Assembly (NCBI RefSeq): GCF_004121055.1
Contig: NZ_PYAL01000006.1
Coordinates: forward strand, 124,001-188,000
DNA length: 64,000 nt
Direction: 5' to 3'
DNA from: Achromobacter aloeverae
GTDB taxonomy: Bacteria; Pseudomonadota; Gammaproteobacteria; Burkholderiales; Burkholderiaceae_B
Shown here: one piece after another, positions 38,542-45,155 of the stretch
How the letters are laid out: each line of letters begins with the position of its first letter
Numbering within the stretch: position 1 is the stretch's first letter
Program-made: the position numbers and the translations under genes
The notes under the pieces: generated by a model
Database searches by the model: none
Told to the model about the DNA's origin: nothing
What the model saw: the letters and a program-made list of their open reading frames with translations, nothing else

Positions 38542-39546
38542 ATGAGTTTGACCAAGCGTGAGTTGGCTGCGTTGATCATCGTGGGCGGGGCGATTCCCGC
38601 CCACATCATGGCCGCGGAGCGTCCCGATGCGACGAGCTATCCGGGGCGGGCCATCACCCTTATCGTGGGGACGGCGCCGGGCGGCGGCACCGATATCCTT
38701 GCCCGCCGCATCGCCACGCACATGACCGAGGACCTCGGGCAGAAAGTCATCGTCGACTACCGGCCCGGCGCCTCGGGAAATATCGCAGCGCTGGCGGTGG
38801 CGCGTGCCGACCCTGACGGCTACACGCTGTTCTTGAGCACCCGCGCGGCGACCTTGCACAAGACGATGTATCCGCACATCAGCTATGACTACGCGAAGGA
38901 CCTGGCGCCGGTGGCGCTGGTCGCGAAGATGCCCCTGGTCATCGTGGCGGGGCGGCATGTCGAGGCCGAGGCCGCCACCTTGCCGGACGCCATCAAGGCA
39001 TCGAGGGCGCATCCGGGCAAGTTCAGCCTGGCGACCATAGGCGTCGGAACGACGAACTACCTGCTCTCCAGGATTCTCCAGGAAGCCGCGGGGGTCGAGT
39101 GGGTCCATGTGCCATACCAAAGCGCACCCGTGGCGCTCAGGGATGTCATTGCCGGCCGCGTCGAATTCCTCTGCCTGCCCTTGTCCTCGGCGCTTGCGCA
39201 CATCAACGCGGGCAGCGTGCGCGCGCTGGCGGTGATGTCGGCGCTGCGGGTCGCCGAGGTGCCCGATATCCCCACCGTCGCGGAAGCCGGGTTCGCCCAG
39301 GCGGGCGCGGAGGACTGGTTCGCCGTCATGGCGCCGGCGAAGACGCCGTCGCCGGTGATCGAACGCCTGTATCGTTCGGTCAACCGGGCCTTGGCCGACC
39401 CGGCCGAGCAGGAACAACTGTCGCGCCTGGGGTTCGTCGTGCCGTCGTCATCGCTGGATCCCGTGGCCGTCGGGGCGTTGATCGCGGAAGACACCAGGAA
39501 GTGGACAGCCATCCTGGAAGCCTGGCAGATCAAGGGGCTGCAATGA
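38542..39546 (+). CDS. Bug/TctC-type periplasmic binding protein, copy 2
   Basis: A 334-aa receptor with a signal-like N-terminus (MSLTKRELAALIIVGGAIPAHIMAAE), then the Bug fold: YPGRAITLIVGTAPGGGTDILARRIATHM, YRPGASGNIAALAVARADPDGYTLFLSTRAATLHKTMYP, TIGVGTTNYLLSRILQ, VHVPYQSAPVALRDVIAGRVEF and a complete C-terminus. Shine-Dalgarno GGAGGCGG lies 6 nt upstream. No TctAB permease is encoded nearby, so it would feed an unlinked transporter or act as a sensor partner. Its stop overlaps an ATG (ATGA) of the out-of-frame leader before copy 3. Confidence 0.9.
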   Translation: MSLTKRELAALIIVGGAIPAHIMAAERPDATSYPGRAITLIVGTAPGGGTDILARRIATHMTEDLGQKVIVDYRPGASGNIAALAVARADPDGYTLFLSTRAATLHKTMYPHISYDYAKDLAPVALVAKMPLVIVAGRHVEAEAATLPDAIKASRAHPGKFSLATIGVGTTNYLLSRILQEAAGVEWVHVPYQSAPVALRDVIAGRVEFLCLPLSSALAHINAGSVRALAVMSALRVAEVPDIPTVAEAGFAQAGAEDWFAVMAPAKTPSPVIERLYRSVNRALADPAEQEQLSRLGFVVPSSSLDPVAVGALIAEDTRKWTAILEAWQIKGLQ

Positions 39547-39594
39547 GGCAGGCGTCGGCGCAAGCGTGGCGCAGGGGTCGGACGTGCCGCGCCG

Positions 39595-40554
39595 ATGGCC
39601 ACGGATAGCGGCGCTTCCCGTAGGGCGAAGGCCGCCGACGCCGCGGCGCTATTTCCGGAGCGGCCTGTTACCGTGGTCATCGGCTTCCCGCCAGGCGGCG
39701 GCGACATGCTCATACGGGAACTCGCCGCGCACATGGGCGAAGACCTGGGGCAGGAAATCGCCCTCGATTATCGACCCGGCGCGGCGGGCAACGTCGGCGC
39801 GGCCTCGGTGGCCAGGGCGGAACGCGATGGCCATACCATTTTCCTGGCGGCGCGGCCGAACGTGCTGCACCGGCTCATGCACGACGAAATCGACTACGAC
39901 TTCTCGTTTGACCTGGCGCCGATCGGCCTGGTGGCGAGGATGCCGTTCGTCATGGTCGCGGGCAAGCGCACGGCCCTCAACAGCCTGAACGACATCATCC
40001 TGTCCGCGAAAACCGCTCGGGGAGGCCATACCTGTGCCTACGCGGAGGTCGGCACCACGTCCCATCTACTGGGCGGCTTCCTGCAGCAGTCCGTGGGCAT
40101 CCGGCTGGTGAACGCGCCTTATGTGGGCGTCGTGGAGACCATGGCCGATATCATCGGCGGCCGCACCGATCTCCTGATCTTTCCCCTGCCCATGGCGCTG
40201 CCGCTGATCCGGACCGGCTATATCAAGGCCCTGGTCGTCATGTCGCGCCAGCGCGTTTCCTTGCTGCCAGATGTTCCCGCCATCGACGAGTTCGGCCTGC
40301 CCGGCGCGGACGCCGAAGGCTGGTATGCCCTGATGGCGCCGGCCCGGACGCCGCGCGCCATCATTGCCACGCTGAACCGTTCCATCAATGTCGCGCTCTC
40401 ACGGCCAGGGCTCAAGGAAACGCTCGAGCGCCTGTCCTATATCCCCGCTCATCCCGCGGAAAACTCGCCGGAGGCGCTGCGTGCGCTCATCGCGCTGGAA
40501 ACCGAGAAATGGATGGCCGTGTTGATGGACAGGAACATCCATTCCCTGCATTGA
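39595..40554 (+). CDS. Bug/TctC-type binding protein, copy 3 (signal peptide not found)
   Basis: A 319-aa Bug-family protein beginning MATDSGASRRAKAADAAALFPERPVTVVIGFPPGGG and complete at the C-terminus (EKWMAVLMDRNIHSLH). The mature fold has YRPGAAGNVGAASVARAERDGHTIFLAARPNVLHRLMHDE and PYVGVVETMADIIGGRTDLL. No hydrophobic signal peptide precedes the mature start. The ATG at 39543, overlapping the previous stop, opens another frame that ends at 39608. A frameshift or erosion of the leader is possible, or the protein is cytoplasmic. Probably co-transcribed with copy 2 (48-bp gap, no own motif). Confidence 0.78.
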   Translation: MATDSGASRRAKAADAAALFPERPVTVVIGFPPGGGDMLIRELAAHMGEDLGQEIALDYRPGAAGNVGAASVARAERDGHTIFLAARPNVLHRLMHDEIDYDFSFDLAPIGLVARMPFVMVAGKRTALNSLNDIILSAKTARGGHTCAYAEVGTTSHLLGGFLQQSVGIRLVNAPYVGVVETMADIIGGRTDLLIFPLPMALPLIRTGYIKALVVMSRQRVSLLPDVPAIDEFGLPGADAEGWYALMAPARTPRAIIATLNRSINVALSRPGLKETLERLSYIPAHPAENSPEALRALIALETEKWMAVLMDRNIHSLH

Positions 40555-40561
40555 GCGGGAT

Positions 40562-40592
40562 GGAACCCGTAGCGGCGCATCGCCTACCCAAG
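40562..40592 (+). promoter_or_regulatory. Conserved spaced motif GGAACCCG-N15-TACCCAAG, copy 3
   Basis: GGAACCCG at 40562-40569 and TACCCAAG at 40585-40592, 63 bp before the fourth Bug gene, nearly the same distance as copy 2 to its gene. Confidence 0.55.
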
Positions 40593-40655
40593 CCCAGGGT
40601 AGCGGTCTTGCATCGGCCATTTCCCGGTTCCACATCCCTGGCAGTGGAGGTGAAG

Positions 40656-41657
40656 ATGAGTCTAGGAAGAAAGAAGCTGGCGGCGCTGATCCTGGCGGGA
40701 AGCTCGGTCCCCGTGGCGCCGACGGCCGCAGAGGCCGCCGAGGTCGAGTCTGTCTATCCGCAACGTCCCATCACCGTCGTCGTGGGATTTCCGCCCGGAG
40801 GCGCGTCCGACCTGATCGCGCGGCACATGGCCGCCTACATGACGGAGGAGCTGGGCAGCAAGGTCATCATTGAAAACCGGGCTGGGGCGGCGGGAAACAT
40901 CGCGGCGGCCGCCGTGGCGCAAGCGCCTGCCGATGGCTATACGCTATTCCTCGCGGCGCGGCCGAACACCACGCACAAGCTGATGTACCCGTTCATCGAC
41001 TTCGACTTCGCGCACGACCTCGCGCCCATCGCCCTGCTGGCGACGGTGCCCCTGGTCATGGTCACGGGGCGGCAATCCGACCTGGATGACCTGCCCGGCG
41101 TCGTCGCCGCGGCGAAGGCACGGCCGGGCGAACTCATTTGCGGATCGGCTGGCGTCGGATCGACCGAGCATCTGCTGTGCGAGGTGTTCAAGAAAGCATC
41201 GGGCACCGACATCGCGCATATCGCCTATCGGGGCAGCGCGCCAGCGTTGGTCGACCTCATGGGAGGACGCACCGATATCCAGATCACCCTCGTGCCCGGG
41301 GTCATTTCCCAGATCAGGTCGGGCGCGGTCAAGCCCCTGGTCGTCATGGCCAGCGGCCGCATTCCGGCCTTGCCGGATGTTCCCGCCATCGAGGAGTACC
41401 AACTGCCTGGCAAGGACGGCGGGACGTGGTACGCGCTGGTCGCGCCGGCTGGGACGCCTGTGGCGGTAATCGCGCGGTTGAACCGGTCGGTCAATACGGT
41501 CTTGCGCAATCCGACCTTGAGGCGGGTGATGGAGGACCTGGCCTTTACATTGCCGGCATCCCGAAATACGCCCGACGATGTCCGCGTGTTCCTGGCCGAG
41601 GAGATCGCCCGATGGACCGCGGTGCTGAGCGAGGCGAGGGTCGAACCGCCACGCTAG
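40656..41657 (+). CDS. Bug/TctC-type periplasmic binding protein, copy 4
   Basis: A 333-aa receptor starting MSLGRKKLAALILAGSSVPVAPTAAEAAE, a signal-like leader resembling that of copy 2. The fold follows: YPQRPITVVVGFPPGGASDLIARHMAAYM, NRAGAAGNIAAAAVAQAPADGYTLFLAARPNTTHKLMYPFIDFDFAHDLAPI, and GSAGVGSTEHLLCEVFKKASG. GGAGGTGA lies before ATG 40656; a longer frame from 40509 is rejected because it overlaps copy 3. The four copies share HKxMYPxxDxDFxxDL-type text, so they arose by tandem duplication. The ligand is unknown. Confidence 0.9.
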   Translation: MSLGRKKLAALILAGSSVPVAPTAAEAAEVESVYPQRPITVVVGFPPGGASDLIARHMAAYMTEELGSKVIIENRAGAAGNIAAAAVAQAPADGYTLFLAARPNTTHKLMYPFIDFDFAHDLAPIALLATVPLVMVTGRQSDLDDLPGVVAAAKARPGELICGSAGVGSTEHLLCEVFKKASGTDIAHIAYRGSAPALVDLMGGRTDIQITLVPGVISQIRSGAVKPLVVMASGRIPALPDVPAIEEYQLPGKDGGTWYALVAPAGTPVAVIARLNRSVNTVLRNPTLRRVMEDLAFTLPASRNTPDDVRVFLAEEIARWTAVLSEARVEPPR

Positions 41658-41666
41658 GCCGGCCGT

Positions 41667-41700
41667 CCTCGAACCTGATATAAATTCAGGCTCATCGAGG
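41667..41700. promoter_or_regulatory. Nested palindrome upstream of the cytochrome b561 gene
   Basis: Outer arms CCTCGA (41667-41672) and TCGAGG (41695-41700) enclose inner arms CCTGA (41674-41678) and TCAGG (41686-41690) around TATAAAT. It lies 53 bp before the b561 ATG and may be an operator overlapping the promoter. Confidence 0.45.
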
Positions 41701-41752
41701 TCGTGCGCGCGGGTATGGGCGCGATCTCCTCCACCCTCGTCCAGGAGTCCAC

Positions 41753-42313
41753 ATGCAGGTCGAAACGCTCAATCGAACCGTATCGCCCAGCCCCCAGGGC
41801 GCCCGCTACAGCCGGCCGGCCATCATTCTGCATTGGCTGGTCTTCCTGCTGGTCGCCCTGGCCCTGTTCGCGATCGAGATCCGCGGGCCGCGCGGCAGCG
41901 ATACGCGCGCGCTGTGGACGGGCATCCACGTCTGGGCCGGCTGTACGGTGCTCGTCGTGACGGCAATTCGCCTGGCGTGGCGCCTGGCGCATGGCGTGCC
42001 GGCGCCGGAAGCGGAAGGGGGGACCTTTCTGGTCCTATGCGCCCGCGCGCTGCACTGGCTGTTCTATCTTGTGCTGATCGCGCAGCCGCTGCTGGGTATC
42101 CTGATGACCAATATGGCGGGGCGGCCCGTGACCCTGATGGGAACCGACTGGTCTTTTTCCCTGGTCGGCGAGCATCCGGACCTGCGGCCCGGCGTCAAGG
42201 CCGCGCACCTGTTCATCGGCAACGCGCTTTATTACCTGATCGGCCTGCACGCGCTGGCCGCCTTGTGGCATCAGTTCATCCGCCGCGATGGCACGCTGCG
42301 CCGGATGCTTTGA
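41753..42313 (+). CDS. Cytochrome b561 family membrane protein
   Basis: A 186-aa four-helix diheme-b protein. Helix 1 starts RYSRPAIILHWLVFLLVALALFAIE (heme-ligand His in LHW), helix 2 has WTGIHVWAGCTVLVVTAIRL, helix 3 ALHWLFYLVLIAQPLLGIL, and helix 4 AAHLFIGNALYYLIGLHALAALWHQFI. The four His positions (LHW, GIHV, ALHW, GLHA) are as in bacterial CybB-type b561. CAGGAG lies 6 nt before the ATG. It transfers electrons across or within the inner membrane, commonly from quinol or superoxide; partner unknown. Confidence 0.92.
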   Translation: MQVETLNRTVSPSPQGARYSRPAIILHWLVFLLVALALFAIEIRGPRGSDTRALWTGIHVWAGCTVLVVTAIRLAWRLAHGVPAPEAEGGTFLVLCARALHWLFYLVLIAQPLLGILMTNMAGRPVTLMGTDWSFSLVGEHPDLRPGVKAAHLFIGNALYYLIGLHALAALWHQFIRRDGTLRRML

Positions 42314-42334
42314 AGCGACGTGGGCAGGGGCAGG

Positions 42335-43036
42335 TCAGCCGCGCACGTAGTAGACGCGCATGGCCTGCTGGCGCTGCGTGCCGTCCAGGACCTTGATGGT
42401 CACGGTGCGAGCGACGAAGCCGTCCGGCAGCACCAGCGAGCCGCTCATGTGCTGGTAGCGGTCCAGGTCCAGCGGGATGGCTTCGGGGGCGATGGTGTCG
42501 ACGCGCCCGTTCGGATAGCGGCCTTCGATGGCGAACTGAACCGTGCCCTTGAAGGGCGCGCCCGCCTTCGCGTTGTCACGCATGATCAGGACCTGGTAGC
42601 CAAGCTGGCCGGGTTCGCGCGTCAACAGGGCCGAGCGCACGCCGATGTTGCTGCCGCGGGGATCGGGCGGGATGGCTTCCTGGAACAGTTGCAGGTCCTT
42701 GTTCAAGGCGGTGATCTGCTGTTGCGCCTGCGCCAGGTCGGTGGTCAGCTTGCCGTGCGTGCTGCGCGCCGCGTCGCGCTGCTGGGTGGCTTCTTCCAGC
42801 TGCCCTTGCAGGCGTTGCCTGTCCAGGTTGGCGGCGCTCAGCTCGCTGTGCAATTGCTCGGACTGTTCGACGGTCAGGCGTTGCGGACCGTAGTTGGTTT
42901 GCAGGAACAGCACGCCTCCCGCGCCCAGGACGATGCCCACCAGCAGCAGCACCAGCCAGCGCGGCATGCGCCGCGAGCGCTTGCCGGGCTGATATACCGA
43001 GGGTTTGAAAACAGAGCGCTGCGACCGTCCGAACAT
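42335..43036 (-). CDS. Single-pass membrane protein with coiled-coil (DUF6776-like)
   Basis: A 233-aa protein with a basic cytoplasmic N-terminus (MFGRSQRSVFKPSVYQPGKRSRR), one transmembrane helix (WLVLLLVGIVLGAGGVLFL, about 27-45) and a periplasmic coiled-coil (about 55-120, LQGQLEEATQQRDAARSTHGKL...). A compact beta-rich C-terminus ends VKVLDGTQRQQAMRVYYVRG. I believe related Bordetella proteins are labelled DUF6776, unverified. The start at 43036 is preferred; two earlier in-frame starts (43066, 43090) lack a Shine-Dalgarno. Function unknown. It is separated from murU by 182 bp in which nothing else was recognised. Confidence 0.7.
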   Translation of the reverse strand: MFGRSQRSVFKPSVYQPGKRSRRMPRWLVLLLVGIVLGAGGVLFLQTNYGPQRLTVEQSEQLHSELSAANLDRQRLQGQLEEATQQRDAARSTHGKLTTDLAQAQQQITALNKDLQLFQEAIPPDPRGSNIGVRSALLTREPGQLGYQVLIMRDNAKAGAPFKGTVQFAIEGRYPNGRVDTIAPEAIPLDLDRYQHMSGSLVLPDGFVARTVTIKVLDGTQRQQAMRVYYVRG

Positions 43037-43218
43037 CCCATCCGTCCAAAAAATACTGTGTTTCATGCAACGAGCGCGGCCGGTACGCACCGGCCAGGCC
43101 CGCCAAAGGCGCTACAGGATACCCGTTACGGCCTGAGCATAGGCACTTCGACAAGCATCGTTGCGCTCATTGATATTGTGAAATACTCAAGATTCCCAAG
43201 TATTTCGTCCCGCAGGCC

Positions 43219-43926
43219 TTACCGCCCCGGCGCTTCCACGGACCCGAGCGTGAGCATGGCGTCCAGCTCGGCCAGTCTTTGCGGGGTGCCGACGTCCACC
43301 CAGGTCCCGTCGTGGCGTGCGCCGTGTGCCGTGCCGCGCGCGATGGCGTCGACCAGCAGCGGGGCGAGCCGGGCCGGCGTGCCGGGCGGCAATCCGGCAA
43401 ACAGGCTGGGATGGTAGACGCCGATCCCGGCGTAGGTCAAACGGCGCCCGCCGGCCGGGGCGAGGACGCCGTCTTCCAGCAGGTGGAAGTCGCCTTGCGG
43501 GTGGTGCGACGGATTGTCCACCATCAGCAGCCACGCCTGTCCGCCCGTCGAGGCCAGCAGGCCGGCCAGCGCGGGCGCGGCCGTCGGGTCCCAGTCGCAC
43601 CAGACATCGCCGTTGACGACCAGGAAGGGCGCGTCGCCCAGCAGCGGCAATGCCTGCGCGATGCCGCCCGCGGTCTCCAGGGCCCGCGCCTCCGCCGAGT
43701 AGCGCAAGCGGGCTCCCCAGGCGCTGCCGTCGCCCAGGGCTGCCTCGATCCGGTCGCCCAGCCAGGCGTGGTTGATCACGATGTCGGTCATGCCGGCCGC
43801 CACCAGGCGGCGGATGTGCCAGACGATCAGCGGTTCGCCGCCGACGCGCAGCAAGGGCTTGGGCAGGGAGTCGGTCAGCGGGCGCATGCGTTCGCCGCGG
43901 CCCGCCGCCAGTATCATCGCGCGCAT
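43219..43926 (-). CDS. murU: N-acetylmuramate alpha-1-phosphate uridylyltransferase MurU
   Basis: Converts MurNAc-1-phosphate plus UTP to UDP-MurNAc in the cell-wall recycling shunt that bypasses MurA/MurB. The 235-aa nucleotidyltransferase has MILAAGRGERMRPLTDSLPKPLLRVGGEPLI (4-34, signature and catalytic Lys), ALETAGGIAQAL and VVNGDVWCDWDP, with TYAGIGVYHPSLF and WVDVGTPQRLAEL near the C-terminus. The pairing with amgK 14 bp upstream identifies it as MurU rather than a sugar-1-phosphate transferase of capsule synthesis. Confidence 0.88.
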   Translation of the reverse strand: MRAMILAAGRGERMRPLTDSLPKPLLRVGGEPLIVWHIRRLVAAGMTDIVINHAWLGDRIEAALGDGSAWGARLRYSAEARALETAGGIAQALPLLGDAPFLVVNGDVWCDWDPTAAPALAGLLASTGGQAWLLMVDNPSHHPQGDFHLLEDGVLAPAGGRRLTYAGIGVYHPSLFAGLPPGTPARLAPLLVDAIARGTAHGARHDGTWVDVGTPQRLAELDAMLTLGSVEAPGR

Positions 43927-43939
43927 GGTCACGGCCGCA

Positions 43940-44980
43940 TCAGAAGGTGTAGCCCACGGCGGGCTGGCGGTCGTCCAGCCTGTCCAGCAGGCGTAGCAGC
44001 GGCGCGAAGACGCCATAGCGGGCGGCGACCTGGCGAACGTAAGCATTCACTCGCGGGATATGGGCCAGGTAGCCAGCCTTGCCGTCGCGATGGTGCAGCC
44101 GGGCGAAGACGCCCAGGATACGCAGGTTGCGCTGCAGGCCCATCCATTCATAGGCACGGTGGAAGTCCGCGAAGTCGGCATCCACCGGCAGGCCGGCCGC
44201 GCGTGCCATTTCCCAGTAGCGGATGGCCCAGTCCAGCTGCTGGGGCTCCTCCCAGGTGGTGCGGGCATCCATGACCAGCGACGCCACGTCATAGGTGATG
44301 GGGCCGGCGAGCGCGTCCTGGAAATCGATGACCCCCGGGTTCGGGCCATAACGGTCCTCGTCGCAGACCATCAGGTTGGGGGAGTGGAAGTCGCGGTGCA
44401 CCAGCACCGGCGGCTGCGCGCCATTGCTGGCCGACAGCAGGGCGAACACCTTGTCCAGGTCCTGGCGGGTCTTGTCGTCCATCCGCATGCCATGATGGCG
44501 GCCGACGTACCACTCCGGAAACAACTCGAGCTCGGCGGCGAGGCGGGCGGTGTCATAGGCGGGCAGGCCGGTGGTCGCCGCCTGCTGCACCCGGACCAGG
44601 GCCGCCAGGGCCTGGCGGTACAGCGTCTGCAATTCAGCGTCGTTCACGCCCCGCTGGATGCGCTGGTAATACGTGTCGCGGCCCAGGTCGGTCAGTAGCA
44701 GCAGGCCCTGGTCCAGGTCCTGGGCCAGGATGCGGGGCACATTGAGGCCCGCGTGCTCCAGCAGGCCGGCGACGTGGATGAACGGCCGGCAGTCCTCGTG
44801 CGCGGGCGGCGCGTCCATGACGATGAGGCTGCGGGGGCCGGCGTCCAGGCGGAAATAGCGGCGGAAACTGGCATCGCTGGAGGCCGGCGCCATGGAGTCG
44901 ATGTCCAGGCCCAGTTCGAGGGGCAGGCTGCGCAGCCAGTGACGGATCTGGTCCTGGCGAGGATCGGGTGTCGAGTTCAA
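43940..44980 (-). CDS. amgK: Anomeric MurNAc/GlcNAc kinase AmgK
   Basis: Phosphorylates MurNAc at C1 as the first step of anabolic muropeptide recycling. The 346-aa aminoglycoside-phosphotransferase-fold protein has PASSDASFRRYFRLD, the LLLLTDLGRDTYYQ hinge, catalytic PVLVHRDFHSPNLMV (Asp in HRD), the metal-binding GVIDFQDALAGPITYDVASL, and YEWMGLQRNLRILGVFARLHHRDGK. The likely start is TTG 44980, with no good Shine-Dalgarno; the next Met is 29 residues in and inside the conserved region. Divergent from lptD across 175 bp with a TATAAT at 45066-45071. Confidence 0.88.
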   Translation of the reverse strand: MNSTPDPRQDQIRHWLRSLPLELGLDIDSMAPASSDASFRRYFRLDAGPRSLIVMDAPPAHEDCRPFIHVAGLLEHAGLNVPRILAQDLDQGLLLLTDLGRDTYYQRIQRGVNDAELQTLYRQALAALVRVQQAATTGLPAYDTARLAAELELFPEWYVGRHHGMRMDDKTRQDLDKVFALLSASNGAQPPVLVHRDFHSPNLMVCDEDRYGPNPGVIDFQDALAGPITYDVASLVMDARTTWEEPQQLDWAIRYWEMARAAGLPVDADFADFHRAYEWMGLQRNLRILGVFARLHHRDGKAGYLAHIPRVNAYVRQVAARYGVFAPLLRLLDRLDDRQPAVGYTF

Positions 44981-45155
44981 GAGGGGGCGACCTGGAGGAA
45001 AAATGCTGTTTTAATCGCGTAACCCGTCCATTTTAAGGGCGGGTCGCGCCGCCACGCGGCTTCTCTATAATACCGGCTCGCCGCGGTGGGCGACGGAACC
45101 CGGTTGTCCGTTCCAAGCCTGGCTGCCATCCCATTTTTTTCAGGTTTCCTCATAC

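Noticed and set aside
45095-45118. GGAACCCG upstream of lptD as another copy of the Bug motif or a sigma-E box
   Set aside because: The second block (TACCCA, or a sigma-E -10) is absent at the required spacing.
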